In this document: piece after piece, positions 44,185 through 52,204 of the stretch
Numbering within the stretch: position 1 is the stretch's first letter
Layout of the letters: each line of letters begins with the position of its first letter
From: Leisingera sp. ANG1
Lineage (GTDB): Bacteria > Pseudomonadota > Alphaproteobacteria > Rhodobacterales > Rhodobacteraceae
Length of the DNA stretch: 64,000 nt
NCBI RefSeq assembly: GCF_000203975.2
Contig: NZ_AFCF02000008.1
Span: forward strand, 186,001 to 250,000
Reading direction: 5' to 3'
The notes under the pieces: model-generated
The model's input: the letters and a program-made list of their open reading frames with translations, nothing else
What the model was told of the DNA's origin: nothing
Database searches by the model: none
Program-made: the position numbers and the translations under genes

Positions 44185-45060
44185 TTACGGGGAAATGAGA
44201 GACACGCCGGGCAGACGCTGGATGGAATAGAGATCCTCCTCATAGGCCTCACTCATTTCCGCGACCAGCCCTGCAGTCCAGCCGGGGAAATCCAGCTCCT
44301 CCTCGAGCGCATCCTCCCTTGCGAATTTTTCGAGAAAGGCTGCGCAGACCCGGCGCTTGTGGATCTCTGTCATATCCGGGTGTGCGTCCAGATAGGCGCG
44401 CAATCGCTCAACCCCTGCGGGCTGCATGAGCGACGCCAGCAGGTCGAACCCGCCCTTGACCGGCGCTGACATTTCCAGCCCCGCGAGGTCACGCAAAACC
44501 TGGCCCCAGATCAGTGGCAAATCCTCGTAACACCAGACCGTGATTGGCATCTGCGGCACCGCCTGCCGCATCCGCTGCAGCAGGCCGGACCAGCGCAGCT
44601 GCAACGGATCGCATCCCTGGAGAGCTTCGCGCACGGTGCCGCGGGCGGATTTTGCAAACAGCGCAGGCAGAAAGGCCGCCGGGTTGCGCAGCGCCATGAA
44701 GATTTCCAGCTGATCATAGGGAAACAGCTGCTGCAGCCCTTGCAGCCGCTGCTCTGCGTCCGGATAAAAACTGCTGCCCCGCAGCGCATGCCGCGGCGAA
44801 CCGAAGAAATGCGGGTTAGAAAACACTACCCGGCTGGCCGGGCTGTCATCCAGAATGGCATCCCACAGGACATCAGGCGCCTCTGCTGCGGCGGTGCCGC
44901 TTTTCATGGCGGCCAGGCAATCCTTCAGCAAACTGCGGTATTTTCCGGGACCGGGTACAGCGACGCCTTGCCGTGACAGCGCGCCTGTGTTCTTCAACAG
45001 CGCCTTCAGCAACAGGTCCTCCTCAGTGGCATGCGCGCCGCAGTGAATGATGACCTGCAT
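44185..45060 (-). CDS. Hypothetical protein, possibly sulfotransferase-like
   Basis: 291 residues beginning MQVIIHCGAHATEEDLLLKALLKN. The start resembles the phosphosulfate-binding strand-loop of sulfotransferase-type proteins in roseobacters (IIHCGAHAT), and FYPDAEQRLQGL, IFMALRNPAAFLPALFAK and WSGLLQRMRQAVPQMPITVWCYEDLPLIW fit the general layout. I cannot prove the PAPS motifs, so the function is open. The start is the first Met with strong similarity at position 45060; the longer frame is unconserved. It ends about 45 bp after the upstream convergent gene. Confidence 0.5.
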   Translation of the reverse strand: MQVIIHCGAHATEEDLLLKALLKNTGALSRQGVAVPGPGKYRSLLKDCLAAMKSGTAAAEAPDVLWDAILDDSPASRVVFSNPHFFGSPRHALRGSSFYPDAEQRLQGLQQLFPYDQLEIFMALRNPAAFLPALFAKSARGTVREALQGCDPLQLRWSGLLQRMRQAVPQMPITVWCYEDLPLIWGQVLRDLAGLEMSAPVKGGFDLLASLMQPAGVERLRAYLDAHPDMTEIHKRRVCAAFLEKFAREDALEEELDFPGWTAGLVAEMSEAYEEDLYSIQRLPGVSLISP

Positions 45061-45263
45061 GAGCGGACCCGTGTTTGCCTGTTGCCTGTGTCCAGACCTA
45101 CTGCGGCGCGGCCGCCAGGTCAAACCAGAGGCCAGGCACCTGCCCGGTCTGCAACGGATATTCATCAGGTTTTCCCCACATGAGAGCAGGCCTGTCCGCT
45201 TGTTGAAAAAGACCTCTTGCGACCGACCCGCGAACGATGCTAAGCGCGGTTTCACAGCTCAGC

Positions 45264-45339
45264 GCCCCTATAGCTCAGCTGGTAGAGCAACTGATTTGTA
45301 ATCAGTAGGTCCGCGGTTCGAGTCCGTGTGGGGGCACCA
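45264..45339 (+). tRNA. tRNA-Thr (TGT)
   Basis: 76 nt with encoded CCA. Acceptor GCCCCTA pairs with TGGGGGC (one G-U), discriminator A. Anticodon stem ACTGA/TCAGT with loop TTTGTAA, anticodon TGT at 45297-45299; T arm with TTCGAGT. Directly upstream of the change to accessory, AT-richer sequence. Confidence 0.96.
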
Positions 45340-45919
45340 TTTTCCCGGATGTCAGTTATTCCGAAGCAACCAGGTTGCGGTCTGCACAGGCGGATGAAAA
45401 TACCTGCGGCAAAACTGCTCTGTATTTCGCTGCGGCGGGAAAAGACTTCAATTGCCTGCGCAGATGCGGGCAGCTTGCCGGCACAGTTTACCCAAGGCGT
45501 TTCTACAAAATGCTGGCTTCGATCGCCAGGCCTCAGATGCGGAACGTGCTCCCGGCCCTCGCGCCGAGCTGCGGTTTTTGCTGAGCACTGGTCGCCAGCT
45601 TCAATGGCCAAAGTGTAACTTGGCACTCGAAAAAGTGAACTGGAGCTAGACTCCAATTGATGCTGGGAAATTCAAAATGATACCCGATCCGCGCTAGTGT
45701 GGCGGGTCCGCATTTCAAATAATTTCTTGAAAATTTCGTAAAAATGACATAAGCTGATACTGCCATGCAACAGTGAGTGGTTAAATTATCCTAACATGGT
45801 AAACCGTGGACTTGATGCGTTCATCCGGGATCACGGAGAGCGTTGAATAGCAATTTGCTATTCTTCTCATTTGCTAATGGAGCAAAACTAGGGGGTTTAT
45901 TTACTAGGGGGGGTATCAA
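45340..45919. other. 580-bp gene-free segment after tRNA-Thr
   Basis: No credible gene. ORFs here are short, overlap each other on both strands, and lack ribosome-binding sites and family features. Base composition drops, especially 45640-45900, which is clearly AT-rich. No integrase remnant and no repeat of the tRNA-Thr 3' end could be found by eye. The segment includes the palindrome at 45845 and a CTAGGGGG repeated at 45888 and 45905. Likely promoter and regulatory space for the downstream biosynthetic cluster. Confidence 0.5.
45845..45863. promoter_or_regulatory. 19-bp perfect palindrome, probable operator
   Basis: GAATAGCAATTTGCTATTC is a perfect inverted repeat (9-bp arms around one T). 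A second inverted pair, TTTGCT/AGCAAA, follows at 45870-45886, sharing the TTGCTA core. The location, about 60 bp before a small gene and 490 bp before the aminotransferase, fits a regulator site. No T-run follows, so not a terminator. Confidence 0.5.
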
Positions 45920-46240
45920 ATGATTGTTAGGCCAGAATTGCGCTGCGAAACACAAAGCAGCGCAAGCGTCCGTTCTGCACCTAAAAGCCTGCTTTCCTCT
46001 CGTGGAGAGCGTGCGGCCATCCGCAAGGACGCCGCCACCGGGCATGTGGGCAATTCTCCGAAGGCAGACCTGAAATTCCAGCTTGCAAAGACGAAAACCG
46101 GCTTGTGGCAAGTTCTGGATGCCAGGTTTGCTTGCGGCGGAGTGTTTCAGGACCGCGTGTCTGCCACGCGGTTTATCCGCCAGGAACTTGCCGGCTGCAG
46201 GGCGCCCCTTGTGTACGTGCTGATTGGGTCCTCAGAATAG
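45920..46240 (+). CDS. Small hypothetical protein
   Basis: 106 residues. The first 45 residues look unstructured; the second half KFQLAKTKTGLWQVLDARFACGGVFQDRVSATRFIRQELAG has a plausible alpha-beta pattern resembling DUF2188-like small proteins, but I cannot name it. Start ATG 45920 has AGGGGGGG 8-15 nt upstream. It precedes the aminotransferase by 98 bp on the same strand, in the same apparent transcription unit. Could be a regulator or accessory protein of the cluster; a chance ORF is not excluded. Confidence 0.45.
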   Translation: MIVRPELRCETQSSASVRSAPKSLLSSRGERAAIRKDAATGHVGNSPKADLKFQLAKTKTGLWQVLDARFACGGVFQDRVSATRFIRQELAGCRAPLVYVLIGSSE

Positions 46241-46338
46241 GCGCCCCTCCTGCACGGCCCCGAACCGGGCTGCCACACAACTTCAAATACAGTTAATTTC
46301 CCCGGCCAGACCTGTGTCTGGGGTGTGCTGCGTTAGAT

Positions 46339-47691
46339 ATGGAGAATACCATGGAACACGTGCAGCAATTCGGATCGGAAAATGTCCAATTTTCCGAAAC
46401 CGGACTATTTGCGAGATATGAATCCAATGTGCAATCCTATGCCAGGTCAATGCCTGCAGTTTTTGCAAAAGCCGTCGGCTGTGAAATCTGGAGCGAGGCG
46501 GGAGACCGCTATCTCGATTTTCTATCAGGTGCAGGATCACTGAATTACGGGCACAACAACCCCGTTCTGAAAACGGCACTGACCGAATATGTGAATTCGG
46601 ATGGCATCGTTCACAGCCTTGACCTGCACACAGAGGCCAAGGCGTTCTTTCTGGCGGAACTTGCGGACACTATCTTGCGGCCCCGCGGGCTGGATTATGT
46701 TACTCAGTTCACCGGGCCGACCGGCACAAACGCGGTGGAAGCGGCGTTGAAACTTGCCAGAAAAGTGACCGGCCGGACCACTGTTGTGCACTTTACCAAC
46801 AGCTTCCACGGTGTTTCGCTTGGCTCGCTTTCCATGACCGGCAATCAGACCCTGCGCAAGGCGGCCGGCGTGCCGCTGCAGGGGGCGGTTTGCATGCCAT
46901 TCGACGGCTATCTCGGGGACGGCGTGGATACGATCGCCATTCTGGACCGGATGCTTTGCGACAACTCCAGCGGCATCGACCTGCCAGCGGCGGTGCTTGT
47001 TGAAACCGTTCAAGGGGAAGGCGGCCTCAACCCCGCAAGCCGGGAGTGGCTGCGCAAGCTTGAGGCGCTGTGCAACCGCCTGGAGATCCTGCTTATTGTC
47101 GACGACATTCAGGCCGGCTGCGGACGCACCGGCACGTTCTTCAGCTTTGAGGCGGCGGGCATTGTTCCGGATATCGTCACGCTGTCGAAATCCCTCTCCG
47201 GCTATGGGCTGCCGCTGGCGATAGTCCTGCTGAAACGGGAACTGGATCAATGGGAGCCCGGTGAGCACAACGGAACCTTCCGCGGCAATAACCATGCCTT
47301 CGTGACCGCCGCTGCAACGCTGCGCCACTATTGGCGGACAAAGGACTTCTCCCGGGATGTCATGCGGAAGGCTGAATATCTCGAGGGACGCCTGCAGGGC
47401 ATCGTCGCCCGGTTCCCCGGGCATCTGGAGAGGGTCAAGGGGCGCGGGTTCATGCGGGGCATCAGCTTTGCGAACGCAGGCAAGGCCGGTCAGGTGCGCG
47501 ACCGCTGCTTCGCCCTTGGGCTGATCTGCGAGCGCTGCGGACCGGATGACGAAGTCGTCAAATGCATGTCGCCTCTGACGATCACCGACGGGGAACTGGC
47601 CGAGGGACTGGACATCCTGGAGCGCGCCACCGCTGATATTCTGGGTGCGCGAGGCAGATCCGGCCCGAAAATCCGCATCGCGAAGTCCTGA
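46339..47691 (+). CDS. EctB-like diaminobutyrate-2-oxoglutarate aminotransferase
   Basis: 450 residues, class III PLP aminotransferase closest to EctB/DABA aminotransferase, which turns aspartate-4-semialdehyde into L-2,4-diaminobutyrate with glutamate as donor. Seen: SYARSMPAVFAKAVG, FTGPTGTNAVEAALKLARK, HVSLGS-like NSFHGVSLGSLSMTGN, VETVQGEGGLNPAS, DDIQAGCGRTGTFFSFE, Schiff-base Lys284 in VTLSKSLSGYGLPLA, and EHNGTFRGNNHAFVT, a hallmark of EctB. ectA and ectC are not present, so the product is not destined for ectoine. The next gene is a single-module synthetase, so diaminobutyrate is its likely building block. Start taken as ATG 46339; ATG 46351 (MEHVQQ) is an alternative. Confidence 0.9.
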   Translation: MENTMEHVQQFGSENVQFSETGLFARYESNVQSYARSMPAVFAKAVGCEIWSEAGDRYLDFLSGAGSLNYGHNNPVLKTALTEYVNSDGIVHSLDLHTEAKAFFLAELADTILRPRGLDYVTQFTGPTGTNAVEAALKLARKVTGRTTVVHFTNSFHGVSLGSLSMTGNQTLRKAAGVPLQGAVCMPFDGYLGDGVDTIAILDRMLCDNSSGIDLPAAVLVETVQGEGGLNPASREWLRKLEALCNRLEILLIVDDIQAGCGRTGTFFSFEAAGIVPDIVTLSKSLSGYGLPLAIVLLKRELDQWEPGEHNGTFRGNNHAFVTAAATLRHYWRTKDFSRDVMRKAEYLEGRLQGIVARFPGHLERVKGRGFMRGISFANAGKAGQVRDRCFALGLICERCGPDDEVVKCMSPLTITDGELAEGLDILERATADILGARGRSGPKIRIAKS

Positions 47692-47757
47692 CCCGGCAAC
47701 TGTGCATCAGCTTTCCTAACCGCTGGACAGCGCTGTTGAGGGACGTTTGCATGAGAA

Positions 47758-47836
47758 TTCCGGCTCAAAGTCTGCCGTTCTGCGACCCTTGAGCCGGAAA
47801 GGTTGGGAAGGGGGGGCACAGTTTTCCTTCCCAACC
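47758..47836. repeat. Two consecutive perfect 11-bp inverted repeats
   Basis: TTCCGGCTCAA/TTGAGCCGGAA (47758-47768 with 47789-47799, 20-nt loop) and GGTTGGGAAGG/CCTTCCCAACC (47801-47811 with 47826-47836, 14-nt loop) lie side by side in the 294-bp gap between the aminotransferase and the synthetase. No T-run follows. They may be a structured RNA leader controlling the synthetase, or the remnant of a small mobile element. Confidence 0.6.
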
Positions 47837-47985
47837 GGACTGCGGGCACCGCATTTGCGAGCCTGCAGCCGCATCCATCCACGCAAACCCCGCCAGGGCG
47901 ACGGAAAGCACAGAGCACAGCACCACCACGCAACGACGCCTGAACAGCCCGCGCTGCACGGCGTTCCGGCCAATGGAGCTCAAAA

Positions 47986-50900
47986 GTGCTTACGTGTCAT
48001 TCAGCAGTGAACTCTGTCCGCTGGCAGCCCGGTGAACGGCTGCACCACCTGTTCGAAAGACGCTGCGATGAATTCGAGGCCTCCGGCGACAGTGACCACC
48101 TTGCAGTCATTTCCAGGGACGCCACGCTGACCTTCCGGGATTTGGACAACTGTGCCAATCAGCTGGCCCGCTACCTGCTGTCAAACGGGCTGGGACCGGG
48201 CAACCGCATTGGCCTGATGTTCGACAAATCCGCGGCATCCTATACCGCCCTTCTGGCGGTGCAGAAGATACACGCCGCATATGTGCCGCTGGATGAAGGT
48301 TTCCCCCGCGAGCGCATAGCCTTCATTCTGGAAGACGCGGGCGTCGACGCGGTTCTTTCGCTTGAGCGGTATGCCGGCTGCTTTAGCGGAATTGATCTTC
48401 CCGCACATTTTCTGGACTTCGCTGCGCCGCAAATCGAAGCCTGCAGCACGGCCCGGCTGAGCCCCGCTGAACTGACAGGCAAAGGCGACGAGGTTGCCTA
48501 TCTCATCTACACGTCAGGCACGACAGGGAAGCCGAAGGGCGTCGTGATTGAACAGGCGAGTATCTGCAATTTTGTGCGGGTCGCAGCCGAGACCTATGGC
48601 TACCGGCCCGACGACCGGGTGTATCAGGGCATGACGATTGCGTTCGACTTTTCCGTCGAAGAGCTTTGGGTGCCGCTATTGGCCGGGGCGGCACTTGTTC
48701 CCACCAAGCAGGGAGTGAGTCTGGTCGGAGAAGAACTGGCAGATTTTCTGCGCCGGCGCCAGGTCACTGCGATGTGCTGCGTGCCGACGCTGCTGGCGAC
48801 ATTGGAAGAAGAATTGCCAGACCTGCGGCTGCTGCTTGTTTCGGGAGAGGCATGTCCGCAAGGCCTGATCTCTCGCTGGCACCGGGATGGCCGCACGATC
48901 CTGAATGCCTATGGACCAACGGAAGCGACCGTTACATGCACCATAACTGAACTGCACCCGGACAAGCCGGTCACCATCGGCGGCCCGCTGCCCAGTTATT
49001 CGATTGCCATCCTCGACCCGGACGAGGACACCGAGCTGGCAGATGGCGAGCTGGGGGAAATAGCCGTCGCAGGCGTTGGCTTGGCCGCCGGCTATCTCAA
49101 CCGTCCGAATCTGACCGCCAGGAAATTTGTTCCCGATTGCCTGAACGGCCCCAACAACCCTTCCCGCCGGCTTTACCGCACGGGCGATCTGGGCCGTATC
49201 AACGCCGATGGCGAAATCGAATTTCACGGCCGGATAGACACCCAGGTCAAACTGCGGGGGTACCGTATCGAGCTGACGGAAATCGAGTCGGTGCTGCTTG
49301 AACTTCCTGAAATCTCTCAAGCCGTCGTCGACACCTGGGAAACCGAACCCGGCACGCGGGAGCTGGTTGCCTACTACGCCCTTAACCAAGGTGTTGCAGC
49401 GCTGGACAAGGAAACCGTCGCCCGGAAGCTGAAGGAGCGGCTGCCGGCCTATATGATCCCTTCATATCTGGAGGAGCTGAAACACATTCCAATGACCGTC
49501 AACAACAAGGCGGACCGGAAGCAGCTGCCGGCCCCGGCCGGGCCGCGATTCATTGTCAGCAGCAAGAATGCGGTTGCCCTGCAGGGCGAAGTGGAGGAAT
49601 TGCTCGCCGGGCAGCTTTACCCGATCCTGGATGTTGAACAGATTTCGGCGGACGACCATTTTTTTGATGATCTTGGAGCCCATTCCCTGCTGATGGCGCG
49701 CTATTGCGCGGCACTGCGCAAATGCCCCGAGCTGCCGAGCATCTCGATGCGCGATATCTACCTTAACCCGACAATCCGTAAGCTGGGCGATTTTGCAAAG
49801 GCCGCAGCACCTGCCCCGCAGGTCCGCAAACCGCCGCAGGCGCCCAAACCCGCACACATCGCAAGCGACCGCGCGTACCTTCTTTGCGGAGCTGCGCAAG
49901 CCGCCTGGATGATGGCCTATGGGCTGGCGGGCTTGTGGCTGATTGTCAAATCCATTGAATGGGCGCTGTCGGGCAGCCCCACCGCCGTAGAGGCGGGCGG
50001 GCGCATGATGCTCGCCGGTTTTGGTCTGTTTGTGCTGTTCAGCCTGCTACCGATTGCCGCGAAATGGACGCTGATCGGCCGTTGGAAGCCAGGGCGTTTT
50101 CCGATTTGGAGCATGGCGTATTTCCGGTTCTGGCTGGTCAAGGGACTGGTGCGCAGCGCTCCGCCGGCCCTGCTCGCCGGCACGCCGGTCTACAATGTCT
50201 ATTTGCGCGCCCTTGGTGCCAGGATCGGACGCGGCACTGTTATCCACTCCGCCACGCCGGTCTGTACCGATCTGCTGTCAATCGGCAGCAACACAATCCT
50301 GCGCCGCGAAACGGTTGCACTTGGTTACCAGGCCGAAGCCGGCTTCATCGAGACCGGGCCAGTCACAATCGGAGATGATGTGTTCATCGGCGAGGCCAGC
50401 ATTCTTGAAATCGGCTCGTCAATGGAAGACGGAACCCAGCTTGGCCACGCGTCGAGCCTGGAAAGGGATCAAGTTGCACTTTCCGGCAAGCGCTATCACG
50501 GCACCCCTGCTGTCGAAACAAATGATGACTATTGCAGGATCGAACCGCGCCGCTGCAGCGAACTGCGCCGGTGGGCCTATACGCTCGGCGGACTGACCTT
50601 CGGCTTCCTGATGTTAGGGCTGATGTCCAGCGTCTTGGGCGCGGTCATTCTGGGCGGTCATGTGAATGAAATCGCCGCTGTCACTGACCTGCGGGAGATG
50701 GCAATCCTCGCCGTGCAAGTCACGCTTGTCCTTTACCTCGTGGCCTTTCCTGCCGGGCTTCTGTTCATCGGTATCATGCCCCGCATTGCACATAAATTCG
50801 TGGAGCCCGGACGGGTCTATACGCTGTATGGTTTTCACTATTTCATGCACGGCCTTGTTGCCCGCTGGTCGAATTCGCGCTTCTACAATCTGATTTTCGG

Positions 50901-52071
50901 CGACAGCTCGGCAATTGTCTATTACCTGCGGTATGTCGGCTACAACCTGAACAAGGTGGTGCAGACCGGGTCGAATTTCGGGATCAATCACCGCCACACC
51001 GATCCGTTCCTTTGCGACATTGGCAGCGGAACAATGGTTTCGGACGGGCTGTCCATGATCAACACAGAGTATTCGGCCTCGTCCTTCCGCGTGCTGCCCG
51101 TGAAGATCGGTGCGCAGAACTATCTGGGCAACAACATCCACTATCCTGCCGGCGGGCGTACGGGTGAAAACTGCCTGATCGGGACCAAAACGATGATACC
51201 TGTCGAAGGACCGGTATTGGAGAATACAGGCCTTTTGGGTTCACCCCCGTTTGAGATTCCCAGGGCCGTGCAGCGTGACACAGAGATGGCAAGCCAACTT
51301 GAAGATGCAGCCCGTGCCGGCCGGCTAAAGGAGAAGAATTATCACAACCTGATCACGGCCCTGATCTATCAGGCAGCTATGCTTGTGCTTGTCTGTATCA
51401 TGCTGTTCTCGGCTCAAATCGCCTGGCAGGGCTATCTTGCGGTTGGTTTTCCGGCCTTTGCAGTCCTGGCCATTTGCCTGAGCTTCTTCACCATCGGCTA
51501 TTTTGTCTTCTGCGAACGGGCCAGTCTTGCTTTCGGCAGGCTGAAACCCCGTCAGGTGATCGTGCTTGATGATTATTTCTGGTCGCACGAACGGCATTGG
51601 AAAATGTCCGAACATCCAGTCCCTGCCCTATTTGCAGGAACGCCAATGCGCGGTCTCCTTGGCCGCCTGCTGGGCATGCGTATCGGCCGCAAGCTGTTTG
51701 ATGATGGCGCCCAGTTCGTGGAACGAACACTTATCAGCATCGGCGACAATGCAACTCTTAACTACAGGGCGACGCTGCAGTGCCACTCCCTGGAGGAAGG
51801 CGTGTTCAAATCGGACCGCATCTCAGTGGGCAGCGGGGCCACAGTAAGCGTTGGCGGCTTTGTCCATTACGGTGCCAGCGTTGGTGACAAGGCGGTCTTG
51901 GGAGCCAACGCCTTCCTTATGAAAGGTGAAGAAGTCGGTGCAGGCGATGTGTGGTGCGGCAACCCGGCCTGCCCGCCGCCGCATACCGAAGCAGAAAGCG
52001 CACTGAACTTCGGCCACCGCGACGCAGAGGTGCGAGTAAACGCTTGCCAGCAGCCGCTTTGTGCCGAATGA
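47986..52071 (+). CDS. Pls/PosA-type single-module nonribosomal peptide synthetase (candidate poly-diaminobutyrate synthetase)
   Basis: 1361 residues. Layout: adenylation domain about 30-510 (A3 YTSGTTGKPKG near 174, NAYGPTE, YRTGDLGR, A10 NNKADRK), carrier domain about 525-605 (LGAHSLL, phosphopantetheine Ser567), then a membrane part with six hydrophobic segments (about 630-655, 672-696, 863-890, 900-930, 1118-1140, 1148-1175) separating three soluble domains with hexapeptide-like repeats. This matches epsilon-poly-lysine synthetase Pls and its relatives (poly-ornithine PosA), which polymerise one basic amino acid through side-chain amides with no condensation domain. Read-off pocket residues: D-F-E-C-L-S-A-V-T-K; the Glu at the third site suits a basic side chain. 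Start GTG 47986 with GGAG 7 nt upstream. Confidence 0.85.
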   Translation: MLTCHSAVNSVRWQPGERLHHLFERRCDEFEASGDSDHLAVISRDATLTFRDLDNCANQLARYLLSNGLGPGNRIGLMFDKSAASYTALLAVQKIHAAYVPLDEGFPRERIAFILEDAGVDAVLSLERYAGCFSGIDLPAHFLDFAAPQIEACSTARLSPAELTGKGDEVAYLIYTSGTTGKPKGVVIEQASICNFVRVAAETYGYRPDDRVYQGMTIAFDFSVEELWVPLLAGAALVPTKQGVSLVGEELADFLRRRQVTAMCCVPTLLATLEEELPDLRLLLVSGEACPQGLISRWHRDGRTILNAYGPTEATVTCTITELHPDKPVTIGGPLPSYSIAILDPDEDTELADGELGEIAVAGVGLAAGYLNRPNLTARKFVPDCLNGPNNPSRRLYRTGDLGRINADGEIEFHGRIDTQVKLRGYRIELTEIESVLLELPEISQAVVDTWETEPGTRELVAYYALNQGVAALDKETVARKLKERLPAYMIPSYLEELKHIPMTVNNKADRKQLPAPAGPRFIVSSKNAVALQGEVEELLAGQLYPILDVEQISADDHFFDDLGAHSLLMARYCAALRKCPELPSISMRDIYLNPTIRKLGDFAKAAAPAPQVRKPPQAPKPAHIASDRAYLLCGAAQAAWMMAYGLAGLWLIVKSIEWALSGSPTAVEAGGRMMLAGFGLFVLFSLLPIAAKWTLIGRWKPGRFPIWSMAYFRFWLVKGLVRSAPPALLAGTPVYNVYLRALGARIGRGTVIHSATPVCTDLLSIGSNTILRRETVALGYQAEAGFIETGPVTIGDDVFIGEASILEIGSSMEDGTQLGHASSLERDQVALSGKRYHGTPAVETNDDYCRIEPRRCSELRRWAYTLGGLTFGFLMLGLMSSVLGAVILGGHVNEIAAVTDLREMAILAVQVTLVLYLVAFPAGLLFIGIMPRIAHKFVEPGRVYTLYGFHYFMHGLVARWSNSRFYNLIFGDSSAIVYYLRYVGYNLNKVVQTGSNFGINHRHTDPFLCDIGSGTMVSDGLSMINTEYSASSFRVLPVKIGAQNYLGNNIHYPAGGRTGENCLIGTKTMIPVEGPVLENTGLLGSPPFEIPRAVQRDTEMASQLEDAARAGRLKEKNYHNLITALIYQAAMLVLVCIMLFSAQIAWQGYLAVGFPAFAVLAICLSFFTIGYFVFCERASLAFGRLKPRQVIVLDDYFWSHERHWKMSEHPVPALFAGTPMRGLLGRLLGMRIGRKLFDDGAQFVERTLISIGDNATLNYRATLQCHSLEEGVFKSDRISVGSGATVSVGGFVHYGASVGDKAVLGANAFLMKGEEVGAGDVWCGNPACPPPHTEAESALNFGHRDAEVRVNACQQPLCAE

Positions 52072-52204
52072 TTCAACCGGGCATTGCTTGCCCGCCGTGT
52101 TGCAGACGGCAATTGAGTGCGTCATGTTCGACCGGCAGGGATGCTCTGCTTTGGGCAGTATCTTGAGCACGGACCGGGCAGGACCTCAGGAGGACCGCAA
52201 GGAA

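Noticed and set aside
45340-45919. Integrase or transposase remnant after tRNA-Thr
   Set aside because: All six frames give only short unrelated ORFs without recombinase motifs, and no direct repeat of the tRNA 3' end was found in the window.
46339-47691. Ectoine biosynthesis operon
   Set aside because: The aminotransferase is EctB-like, but no ectA, ectC or ectD is adjacent; a peptide synthetase follows.
47716-47983. Minus-strand ORFs of 72-85 residues in the gap before the synthetase
   Set aside because: They overlap each other in different frames, cover the two inverted repeats and have no family features; one has a hydrophobic stretch but this is weak evidence.
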